Below are positions 1 to 6,175 of a stretch of 6,817 bases of DNA, piece after piece. The stretch spans positions 1-6,817 of the forward strand of contig SIRV01000349.1 in assembly GCA_004366195.1 (NCBI GenBank). The letters are read 5' to 3'. Position numbers and translations under genes: made by a program. This stretch comes from Actinomycetota bacterium. Lineage in GTDB: Bacteria > Actinomycetota > UBA4738 > HRBIN12. Under the pieces are notes generated by a model, which was given only the letters and a program-made list of their open reading frames with translations, did no database searches and was not told the DNA's origin. Positions within the stretch are counted from its first letter, which is position 1; each line of letters starts with the position of its first letter.

Positions 1-305
1 CCCGCGGCCGCCGCCGGCTCCCGCTCCCGGGCCCACCACGCGACCGCCCCGAGCATCGCCCCGTCCACCAGGCGGTCGGCGAGCGAGACGAACAGGCGGG
101 CGCGCACGTCCCCGTCGCTGAGGGCTCGACCGGCCACCAGCGCCGCGCCGGCGACGGCCGCCACCCCGCCCCCGAGCCGCAGGTCGCCCGCGAGGATGCC
201 CCACGCGGAGCCGAGTCCCGCCGCCGCCCCGACCGCGCAGGCGGCGGCGACCCAGGCGCGCCTACCCCCCGTCCGGTCCCCGGCCACCGGCGCGGAGCCT
301 ATCAC
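1..305 (-). CDS. CDP-alcohol phosphatidyltransferase-like membrane protein, N-terminal part (runs off left edge)
   Basis: Partial gene: about 101 residues are visible from a GTG at 303-305, with no stop before the edge. The product is Ala/Gly/Val-rich with three likely membrane segments (about residues 17-39, 45-62 and 80-92). Between segments two and three it reads SDGDVRAR (63-70), then ADRLVDGAMLGAVAWW (76-91). The D77-x3-D81 pair leading into a Trp-Trp helix strongly recalls the second half of the CDP-alcohol phosphatidyltransferase signature in PgsA-type enzymes, which transfer a phosphatidyl group from CDP-diacylglycerol to an alcohol at the membrane. The first half is not canonical: the first Asp is missing and the DG-AR and AR-D spacings differ. 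It may therefore be a divergent or inactive homologue, or an unrelated membrane protein. The start is uncertain: a GGGGAG lies very close to this GTG, and GTG at 288-290 is an alternative. The gene is divergent from the EF-G-like gene. Confidence 0.5.
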   Translation of the reverse strand, partial: MIGSAPVAGDRTGGRRAWVAAACAVGAAAGLGSAWGILAGDLRLGGGVAAVAGAALVAGRALSDGDVRARLFVSLADRLVDGAMLGAVAWWAREREPAAAA

Positions 306-313
306 CGCTCCCC

Positions 314-329
314 GCCGGCCCTGGCCGGC
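314..329. repeat. 7-bp perfect inverted repeat upstream of the EF-G-like gene
   Basis: GCCGGCC (314-320), a 2-nt spacer CT, then GGCCGGC (323-329) form a perfect palindrome. It lies just upstream of the possible -10 box at 347-352, where a -35 element or operator would be expected, inside the divergent intergenic region. In DNA this GC-rich such a repeat can arise by chance, so an operator role is only inferred. Confidence 0.3.
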
Positions 330-346
330 CCCGGAGCGCCCCGCGC

Positions 347-352
347 TAGAAT
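347..352 (+). promoter_or_regulatory. Possible -10 element (TAGAAT) of the EF-G-like gene
   Basis: TAGAAT matches the TATAAT consensus at five of six positions. It is the only A/T-rich hexamer in the 75-bp divergent intergenic region. Initiation about 7 nt downstream would leave a leader of roughly 20 nt ending in the Shine-Dalgarno. No convincing TTGACA-like -35 box is seen 16-18 bp upstream; that stretch is G+C only. Confidence 0.35.
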
Positions 353-369
353 CGCGGTCCGCTGCCAAC

Positions 370-375
370 GGAGGG
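370..375 (+). promoter_or_regulatory. Shine-Dalgarno (GGAGGG) of the EF-G-like gene
   Basis: GGAGGG ends 5 nt before the GTG at 381. It fixes that GTG as the start, because no other in-frame start codon close by has a comparable site. Confidence 0.75.
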
Positions 376-380
376 TCCGG

Positions 381-2471
381 GTGAAGACCTACGACGCGAA
401 CGACATCCGCAACGTCCTCCTCGTCGGTCACGGCGGCGCCGGCAAGACCACCCTGCTCGAGGCCATGCTGTTCGCCTCGGGCGCCATCACCCGCATGGGC
501 CGGGTCGAGGACGGCAACACCGTGAGCGACTTCGAGCCCGAGGAGGTCAAGAAGCAGATCTCCGTCTCGCTCGCCATGGCCCCGGTCGAGTGGGGCGGCG
601 TGAAGATCAACGTGCTGGACGCCCCCGGCTACGCCGACTTCATCGGCGACGTGCGGTCCGCCATCCGGGCCGTGGACGCCGTGCTCCTCGTGGTCTCCGC
701 CGTCGACGGGGTGGAGGTCCAGACCGAGGTGGCCTGGGAGCTGGCCGCTGAGGCCGGCCTCCCCCGTGCGGTCCTGGTCAACAAGCTCGACCGCGAGCGC
801 GCCTCCTTCGAGCGCGTCCTCGACGAGCTCGTCCAGGCGTTCGGGACGCAGGTCGCGCCCCTCGAGCTGCCGATCGGCGAGGAGCAGGCCTTCCGCGGCG
901 TCGCGGACCTGCTCTCCCGCCGCGCCTACACCTACGACGGGAGCCCCACCGGGACCGAGGGGGACTGGCCGGAGGAGGTCGCCGCCCGGGCGGAGCCCCT
1001 GCGGGAGAAGCTGATGGAGGCCGTCGCCGAGTCGGACGACGAGCTGATCGAGACGTACCTCGAGCGGGGCGAGCTCGAGGAGAAGGAGATCGTGCGCGGC
1101 GTGAAGCAGGGCTTCGGCGCCGCCCGGATCGCGCCGGTCCTCTGCGCCTCGGCCTCCAAGGCGATCGGGATCGACCGTCTGCTCCGGTTCATCGCCGACG
1201 AGTTCCCCTCCCCCGCCGAGCGAGGCGAGATCACGGTCCGCTCCCGATCCGGCGAGGAGCAGCGGCGCCCGACGACCCCCGACGCGCCGCTCACGGCGTT
1301 CGTGTTCAAGACGATCTCGGACCCGTACGTCGGCCACATCTCCATGTTCCGGGTGTTCTCCGGTCGGGTCCGCCCGGACTCGACCGTCTTCAACGCCACG
1401 AAGGGCGTCGACGAGCGCGTGGGTCAGCTCTTCACCCTGCGGGGCAAGGAGCACGAGACGGTCTCCGAGGTCCCGGCGGGCGACATCGGGGCCGTCGCCA
1501 AGCTCTCGCACACGACCACCGGCGACACCCTGTGCACGAAGGACGACCCGGTGCAGCTCCCCCCGCTCGAGATGCCGGAGCCGCTCCTCGCCTACGCGAT
1601 CGCCCCCAAGACCAAGGGGGACGAGGACAAGCTCTCGAGCGCCCTCGCGCGCCTGCTGGAGGAGGACCCCACGCTCCGCGTGGAGCGCTCCGAGGAGACC
1701 CACGAGACCGTGATCTACGGGATGGGCGAGGCGCACCTCGACGTGATCATCGAGCGGATGAAGCGGAAGTTCGGCGTCGAGGTCTCGACGGCTCCCGCGA
1801 AGATCGCCTACCGGGAGACGATCCGAGGCCGCGGCAAGGGCACCGGCAGGCACGTGAAGCAGACCGGCGGGCACGGCCAGTACGGGGTCTGCGTCATCGA
1901 GATCGAGCCGCTCCCCCGCGGGGCCGGCTTCGAGTTCGTGGACAAGATCTTCGGGGGCGCGATCCCCAACCAGTTCATCCCCTCCGTCGAGAAGGGCGTC
2001 GTGAAGGCGATGCAGCAGGGGGTGATCAGCGGGTACCCGATGGTCGACATCCGCTGCACGCTCGTGGACGGCAAGTTCCACCCCGTGGACTCCTCCGACA
2101 TGGCCTTCCAGATCGCCGGCTCGCTCGCGCTGAAGGAGGCCGCCCAGCAGGCGGGCGTGATCCTCCTCGAGCCCATCGTCGAGCTCGAGGTGATCGTGCC
2201 GGAGGCCTACACGGGCGACGTCATGGGCGACCTGAACTCCAAGCGGGCCAAGATCGGGGGGATCGAGTCGGCCGGGGTCGGCAAGCAGCGGATCCGGGCC
2301 CTCGTGCCGCAGGCGGAGGTCGCCCGCTACGCGATCGAGCTGCGCTCGATGACCGGCGGCCGCGGCGCCTTCACCATGCGCTTCTCCCACTACGAGGAGG
2401 TCCCGCCGCACCTCGCCGAGAAGATCATCGCCGAGGCCCAGCGGGCCAAGGAGGAGGCGCAGAAGAAGTAG
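381..2471 (+). CDS. fusA2: Elongation factor G-like translational GTPase (EF-G2 type)
   Basis: Complete 696-residue protein with a GTG start and a good Shine-Dalgarno. It has the five-domain EF-G layout: G domain to about residue 285, domain II about 305-385, III about 395-475, IV about 480-600, V about 600-680, then a charged tail. GTPase motifs: G1 GHGGAGKT (16-23), G2 KQISV (58-62, Ser where EF-G has Thr), G3 DAPGYADF (80-87), G4 NKLD (134-137), G5 SASK (257-260). Canonical EF-G has AHIDAGKT and DTPGHVDF; the GHGGAGKT/DAPGY pair and the C-terminal SHYEEVPPHLAEKI closely resemble Thermus EF-G-2, so this is the EF-G2 branch and not the housekeeping factor. The domain IV segment KQTGGHGQYG (493-502) and the tip histidine H567 in FHPVDSSD are kept, so ribosome binding is plausible. 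Its cellular role is unsettled; mycobacterial EFG2 was reported to bind GTP but lack ribosome-stimulated hydrolysis. It stands alone on this strand. Confidence 0.94.
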   Translation: MKTYDANDIRNVLLVGHGGAGKTTLLEAMLFASGAITRMGRVEDGNTVSDFEPEEVKKQISVSLAMAPVEWGGVKINVLDAPGYADFIGDVRSAIRAVDAVLLVVSAVDGVEVQTEVAWELAAEAGLPRAVLVNKLDRERASFERVLDELVQAFGTQVAPLELPIGEEQAFRGVADLLSRRAYTYDGSPTGTEGDWPEEVAARAEPLREKLMEAVAESDDELIETYLERGELEEKEIVRGVKQGFGAARIAPVLCASASKAIGIDRLLRFIADEFPSPAERGEITVRSRSGEEQRRPTTPDAPLTAFVFKTISDPYVGHISMFRVFSGRVRPDSTVFNATKGVDERVGQLFTLRGKEHETVSEVPAGDIGAVAKLSHTTTGDTLCTKDDPVQLPPLEMPEPLLAYAIAPKTKGDEDKLSSALARLLEEDPTLRVERSEETHETVIYGMGEAHLDVIIERMKRKFGVEVSTAPAKIAYRETIRGRGKGTGRHVKQTGGHGQYGVCVIEIEPLPRGAGFEFVDKIFGGAIPNQFIPSVEKGVVKAMQQGVISGYPMVDIRCTLVDGKFHPVDSSDMAFQIAGSLALKEAAQQAGVILLEPIVELEVIVPEAYTGDVMGDLNSKRAKIGGIESAGVGKQRIRALVPQAEVARYAIELRSMTGGRGAFTMRFSHYEEVPPHLAEKIIAEAQRAKEEAQKK

Positions 2472-2475
2472 CGGC

Positions 2476-2913
2476 TCAGGCCGTCGCCGCCGCGAGCGCG
2501 AGCGACGCCCAACCGAGGAGGAAGCACGCACCCCCCACCGGCGCGAGCCGGGCCCACGACCGGCGGCCGGTCAGCGCGAGGGCGTACAGGCTGCCGGAGA
2601 ACAGGACCGTCCCCGCGACGAACAGCCAGCCCGCCGCGGCGGCCGGCCAGGGCATCGTCCCGGCGAACACGAGGTTCGTCCGTGAGGACTCCAGCGCGGT
2701 GCCCACGGCCCGCGCCTCCGCCAGGTCCACCGTCCCCACGAGCCACGCGGCGAACAGCGCGAGCGCGTGCCACACCTGGTAGCGGACGGCGGTCTCGAAC
2801 CACGCGAGGCGCTCCGCCGACAGGCGCGGGCGGAGCGCGTGGGCGCCGAACGCCCCGGCGGCGACCCCGAGGAGGCCGGAGACCGCGGCGATCACGAGCA
2901 GGGCTCGCTCCAC
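2476..2913 (-). CDS. DUF423 family small membrane protein
   Basis: A 145-residue protein with four predicted membrane helices (about 4-24, 45-62, 94-114 and 123-143). DUF423 (YgdD-like) hallmarks are GAFGAHAL (20-27), ETAVRYQVWHALAL (40-53), the third helix GTVLFSGSLYALALTG (101-116) and PVGGACFLLGWASLAL (125-140). It should sit in the cytoplasmic membrane; the family has no established function. The GTG at 2911-2913 is chosen because GAGGA (2921-2925) lies 7 nt upstream and the family consensus begins just after it. An in-frame ATG at 3015 would add 34 unrelated residues inside the hydrolase gene. Oddity: the stretch between helices two and three (about 63-93) is longer than usual and makes the protein larger than typical members. 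It is the last gene of the minus-strand cluster, 10 nt after the hydrolase stop, and converges on the EF-G-like gene with a 4-bp gap. Confidence 0.9.
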   Translation of the reverse strand: MERALLVIAAVSGLLGVAAGAFGAHALRPRLSAERLAWFETAVRYQVWHALALFAAWLVGTVDLAEARAVGTALESSRTNLVFAGTMPWPAAAAGWLFVAGTVLFSGSLYALALTGRRSWARLAPVGGACFLLGWASLALAAATA

Positions 2914-2920
2914 GGGCGCA

Positions 2921-2925
2921 TCCTC
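2921..2925 (-). promoter_or_regulatory. Shine-Dalgarno (GAGGA) of the DUF423 gene, overlapping the hydrolase stop
   Basis: Read on the minus strand, GAGGA shares bases with the TGA stop of the upstream hydrolase gene (2924-2926) and sits 7 nt before the GTG at 2913. It supports that start and suggests coupled translation. Confidence 0.65.
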
Positions 2926-3706
2926 ACATCCGGAACGAGAGGAAGTCCAGCACCAGCCGGTCGAAGACCTGCGGTTGCCGCACCATGACCAGCTGGTCGG
3001 CGTCGTGGACCTCACGCTTGTGCGCCCCCGGGATCCGCTCGACGAGGAGGTCCGCGATGGCGTGGATCTCGCCGATGTCCCGGTCGCCGACGATCACGAG
3101 CGTGGCCGCCTGGATCTCCGACAGGCGCGGCAGCGCCGGCGGCGGGATCTCCGCCAAGGCGTCCGGCACCCGCAGGATGTGGAGGTTCTCCATCGCGATC
3201 CGCCGGACCCAGGCGTCCACCTCGGGCCCGGAACGGAGCGGCGCCCACACGGCGAGCTCGAGGTCCATCGCGCCCTCGAGGTCGCCGCGGGCCACCGCCC
3301 GCCGGACCTCCTCGACGAGGACCTCGAGCCCCGGGTCCCGCCACCGGTAGCCGGACAGCCCGGGCGCCACGAGCACCAGCGCCTCGACGACGTCGGGGTA
3401 CGCGAGGGCGGCGTCGATCGCGAGCTGTCCCCCGACCGAGCAGCCCACGAGGGCGCACCGCTCGATCGCGAGCTCCCCGAGGAGGTACCGGAGGTCCCGC
3501 AGGTCCGAGTAGGGAAGGGTCGGCACGTCCGACCGCCCGTACCCCCGCACGTCGTAACGGACCACGTCGTGGTGGGCGGCGAAGGCCTCGAACTGCAGGT
3601 CCCAGATCCTGGAGTCCCACAGACCGGGGTGGATCAGCACGACGGGATAGCCCTCACCCGTCCGCTCGTAGTACAGCCTCCCGCCCTCGACCGTGACGTA
3701 CGGCAT
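2924..3706 (-). CDS. Alpha/beta hydrolase fold protein (catalytic His position appears to be Gln)
   Basis: A 260-residue soluble protein of normal length for the family, with no signal peptide. Alpha/beta hydrolase features in order: oxyanion region HPGLWDSRIW (26-35), DVRGYGRSD (52-60), nucleophile elbow GCSVGG with Ser90 (88-93), a cap region about 120-190, and VGDRD with the likely acid Asp210 (206-210). The usual C-terminal 'GH' motif, as in AGHLPNLEQPEEF of related esterases and enol-lactonases, aligns with DADQLVMVRQPQVF (235-248). The catalytic His therefore falls on Gln238; His234 is four residues earlier. The hydrolase may be inactive, use another His, or do something other than ester hydrolysis. 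The substrate cannot be predicted. Its ATG overlaps the HIT gene stop by one base (TGATG) with no clear Shine-Dalgarno, which points to translational coupling. Confidence 0.9.
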   Translation of the reverse strand: MPYVTVEGGRLYYERTGEGYPVVLIHPGLWDSRIWDLQFEAFAAHHDVVRYDVRGYGRSDVPTLPYSDLRDLRYLLGELAIERCALVGCSVGGQLAIDAALAYPDVVEALVLVAPGLSGYRWRDPGLEVLVEEVRRAVARGDLEGAMDLELAVWAPLRSGPEVDAWVRRIAMENLHILRVPDALAEIPPPALPRLSEIQAATLVIVGDRDIGEIHAIADLLVERIPGAHKREVHDADQLVMVRQPQVFDRLVLDFLSFRM

Positions 3707-4200
3707 CAGTCGCGGAAGCGCGGCGCGAGCTTCGCGAAGGTCTCGTCGAGGAGCTCCGGCAGCACGCGCGTCTGGCCGATGACCGGCATGAAGTTCGTGT
3801 CCCCGCTCCAGCGCGGGACGACGTGCCAGTGCAGGTGCTCGGGGATCCCGGCGCCGGCCACCCGACCGAGGTTCAGCCCGATGTTGAACCCGTGGGGCTG
3901 CGCCTGCTCCCGGAGGGCCCGGACGCTGCGCTGCAGGGTGGCGGCGATGGCGGCGTTCTCATCCGCCGTGACGTCCTCGAGGTCGGCCGTGTGCCGCACC
4001 GGGAGCACCAGCAGGTGGCCGGGGTTGTAGGGGTACTTGGCGAGGGTCACGAAGACGAGGGCGTCCCGGTAGAGGATCCGCCGCTCCGCCGGCTCCGGCC
4101 CCGCGCCGGAGAGCAGGTCGCAGAAGACGCACCCCTCGGGCTCGCCCTCCTTGGCGGACTCGATGTACTCCATCCGCCAGGGCGACCAGAGCCGCTCCAC
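3706..4200 (-). CDS. HIT family protein, Ap4A phosphorylase/hydrolase type
   Basis: A 164-residue histidine-triad protein. It starts with the LWSPWRMEYI segment (4-13) that opens the mycobacterial Ap4A phosphorylase Rv2613c and its relatives. A likely zinc-binding CVFC (24-27) follows, then NPGHLLVLPVRH (59-70), GFNIGLNLG (104-112) and the triad HLHWHVVPRW (122-131), with His122, His124 and His126; the last is the expected nucleotidylated residue. Such enzymes cleave dinucleoside polyphosphates in the cytoplasm. Position directly after thrS matches M. tuberculosis and makes sense because synthetases can make Ap4A (inference). The GTG at 4198-4200 is chosen because GAGGGG lies 5 nt upstream and the family N-terminus begins here. 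It is 2 nt after the thrS stop, and its own stop overlaps the next gene by one base. The choice of phosphorylase over hydrolase rests on recalled similarity. Confidence 0.93.
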   Translation of the reverse strand: MERLWSPWRMEYIESAKEGEPEGCVFCDLLSGAGPEPAERRILYRDALVFVTLAKYPYNPGHLLVLPVRHTADLEDVTADENAAIAATLQRSVRALREQAQPHGFNIGLNLGRVAGAGIPEHLHWHVVPRWSGDTNFMPVIGQTRVLPELLDETFAKLAPRFRD

Positions 4201-4202
4201 CG

Positions 4203-6137
4203 CTACCCCTCGAAGGAGGCGGGCTCGAGGGAGCGGGTCTCGGCCTCGCGCACGAGCTCGGCCACGAACCGCTCCACCGACACCCCCGGGATCTCCGTCC
4301 CGTCGCGGCGACGGACCGTGAGGGCCCCGGAGTCGATCTCCCGGTCCCCGACGACGAGCGTGTAGGGCACCTTCATGAGCTGGGCCGCCCGCACCTTCTT
4401 CCCCACCGTCTCCGGGCTGTCGTCGACCTCCGGGCGGAGCCCCGCCGTCCGCAGCCGCTCCGCCAGCTCGCGCGCGAACGCGACGTGGCGGTCGGCCACG
4501 GGCGCGATCCGCACCTGCTCCGGCGCCAGCCACAGGGGGAACGCGCCGGCGTAGTGCTCGATCAGCACCCCCGTGAACCGCTCGATCGAGCCGAGGATCG
4601 CCCGGTGGATCATCACCGGGCGGTGCCGCTGGTTGTCCTCGCCGACGTACTCCATCCCGAAGCGCTCCGGCAGCCCGAAGTCGCACTGGACGGTGGTGAG
4701 CTGCCACAGGCGGCCGATCGCGTCGCGGAAGTGGAAGTCGACCTTCGGCCCGTAGAACGAGCCCTCGCCCTCCGCGACCCGGTACGGAAGGCCGCTGCGA
4801 TCCAGCGCGTCCCGCAGGGCCCCCGTCGCGCGCTCGGCCATCTCCGGCGTGACGATGGTCTCCCCCGGCAGCGTGGAGAGGGTGACCACGGGGTCGGTGA
4901 AGCCGAACGTGCGGTGGATCTCCAAGGTGAGATCGAACACCCCGAGGATCTCCTCCACGAGCTGGTCCTCGCGGCAGATGATGTGCGAGTCGTCCTGGGT
5001 GAAGCCCCTCGCTCGCAGGAGCCCGTGGAGCACCCCGAGCCGCTCGTACCGGTACACGCCGCCGAGCTCCGCCAGACGCATGGGCAGGTCGCGGTACGAA
5101 CGCGTGCGCGAGCGGAAGATCAGCACGTGGAAGGGGCAGTTCATCGGCTTCACGAAGTACGCCGGGTCGCCCTCGCGCCGCATCTCGGGGTACATCAGCT
5201 CCGCGTACTTCGAGGTGTGCCCCGAGGTGTCCCACAGCTCCCGTCGCGCGAGGTGGGGGGTGGCGACGAGCTGGTAGCCCCGCTCGAGGTGCAGGTTCCG
5301 CACGAAGTCCTCCAGCTGCTTGCGGAGGATCCCGCCCCGGGGGTGCCACACGGCGAGCCCCGGCCCGAGCTCCTCGGGGAAGGAGAACAGGTCGAGCTCG
5401 CGGCCGAGGCGCCGGTGATCCCGGCGCTCGGCCTCCTCCAGCCGGCGCAGGTACGCCTCGAGGTCCTCCTGGGTCGCCCAGGCGGTGCCGTAGATCCGCT
5501 GGAGCATGGGCCGCGCCTCGTCCCCGCGCCAGTACGCGCCGGCCAGCTTCATCAGCTTGAAGGCGCCCAGGCGCCCGGTCGAGGGAACGTGCGGCCCGAG
5601 GCAGAGGTCCTGCCAGCCGTCGTTGCGGTAGACGGTCACCGTCTCGCCCGCGGCGACCTCCCCCTCCTCCTCGCCGACGCGCTCGATGATCTCGCGCTTG
5701 TACGGCTGGTCGGCGAAGCGCCGCAGGGCCTCCTCCCTCGGCACCTCCTCGCGCACGAAGGGCTGGTCGGCCGCGACGATCTCGCGCATGCGAGCCTCGA
5801 TCCGCTCCAGGTCCTCCGGCCCGATGGCCACCGGCAGCTCGAAGTCGTAGTAGAAGCCGTCCTCCACCGGCGGGCCGATCGCGTACCGCGCGCCCGGGTA
5901 GAGGTCGCAGACGGCCTGCGCCATCACGTGCGCGGTGGAGTGGCGCAGGACGTGGAGGCCGTCGGGGTCCTCGGGCAGGACCGGCTCCACCGACACCTCC
6001 TCCTTCGGGACGTAGGAGAGGTCGACCAGGCGGCCGTCCACCCGCGCGGCGATCGCCTCGGGGGGCAGCGCCGAGCCCACCGGCTCTCCCTCGGGGAGCT
6101 CGACGGGCCCCTTCCCGGCGACGTGGATGCGCGGCAT
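4203..6137 (-). CDS. thrS: Threonyl-tRNA synthetase
   Basis: Class II synthetase that charges tRNA-Thr with threonine in the cytoplasm; 644 residues from the preferred ATG (E. coli: 642). Domains: TGS about 1-60; editing domain about 62-220 with HSTAH (His66, His70) and CLGPH (Cys179, His183), so clearance of mischarged Ser-tRNA should be intact; catalytic core about 240-530; anticodon-binding domain about 535-644. The zinc ligands are Cys334 in MNCPFH, His385 in QDDSH and His511 in MIHRA. Motif 2 Arg363 (YRYE) and motif 3 Arg520 (GSIERF) are present. The numbering of these core residues equals that of the E. coli enzyme. The TGS domain seems about 7 residues shorter than usual. The start at 6137 is chosen because TGS homology begins there; a GTG at 6179 overlapping the permease stop would add 14 unrelated residues. 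Neither start has a strong Shine-Dalgarno. No T-box leader is visible, but the operon start lies outside the window. Confidence 0.97.
   Translation of the reverse strand: MPRIHVAGKGPVELPEGEPVGSALPPEAIAARVDGRLVDLSYVPKEEVSVEPVLPEDPDGLHVLRHSTAHVMAQAVCDLYPGARYAIGPPVEDGFYYDFELPVAIGPEDLERIEARMREIVAADQPFVREEVPREEALRRFADQPYKREIIERVGEEEGEVAAGETVTVYRNDGWQDLCLGPHVPSTGRLGAFKLMKLAGAYWRGDEARPMLQRIYGTAWATQEDLEAYLRRLEEAERRDHRRLGRELDLFSFPEELGPGLAVWHPRGGILRKQLEDFVRNLHLERGYQLVATPHLARRELWDTSGHTSKYAELMYPEMRREGDPAYFVKPMNCPFHVLIFRSRTRSYRDLPMRLAELGGVYRYERLGVLHGLLRARGFTQDDSHIICREDQLVEEILGVFDLTLEIHRTFGFTDPVVTLSTLPGETIVTPEMAERATGALRDALDRSGLPYRVAEGEGSFYGPKVDFHFRDAIGRLWQLTTVQCDFGLPERFGMEYVGEDNQRHRPVMIHRAILGSIERFTGVLIEHYAGAFPLWLAPEQVRIAPVADRHVAFARELAERLRTAGLRPEVDDSPETVGKKVRAAQLMKVPYTLVVGDREIDSGALTVRRRDGTEIPGVSVERFVAELVREAETRSLEPASFEG
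4206..4211 (-). promoter_or_regulatory. Shine-Dalgarno (GAGGGG) of the HIT gene, inside the thrS 3' end
   Basis: On the minus strand GAGGGG lies in the last codons of thrS, 5 nt before the GTG at 4200. It supports the GTG start of the HIT gene and close coupling to thrS. Confidence 0.6.
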
Positions 6138-6175
6138 CGGGCCGCCATGATATCCGGCGGTGCCGTCCCGCCCGG

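Noticed and set aside
196..384. A 62-codon plus-strand frame just before the EF-G-like gene
   Set aside because: It is Pro/Ala/Arg-rich, lies antisense to the membrane-protein gene and across the promoter region, and shows no convincing ribosome binding site.
1532..2782. A 416-codon open frame on the plus strand running through and past the end of the EF-G-like gene
   Set aside because: It is out of frame with the EF-G-like coding sequence, Arg/Gly/Pro/Ala-rich and without family motifs; it is a GC-rich shadow frame.
2914..3015. An upstream ATG start (3015) for the DUF423 protein
   Set aside because: The added 34 residues are Ser/Trp/Arg-rich and lie inside the hydrolase coding sequence in another frame; the GTG at 2913 has a well-placed Shine-Dalgarno and matches the family N-terminus.
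2975..4030. A 351-codon plus-strand frame opposite the hydrolase and HIT genes
   Set aside because: It is antisense to two recognised genes, with His/Asp/Arg/Val-rich composition and no domain.
4201..5349. The long in-frame extension upstream of the HIT gene
   Set aside because: It overlaps thrS in another frame with Arg/Pro/Gly/Ala-rich sequence. The HIT family N-terminus and a Shine-Dalgarno place the true start at 4200, so this is not a fusion protein.
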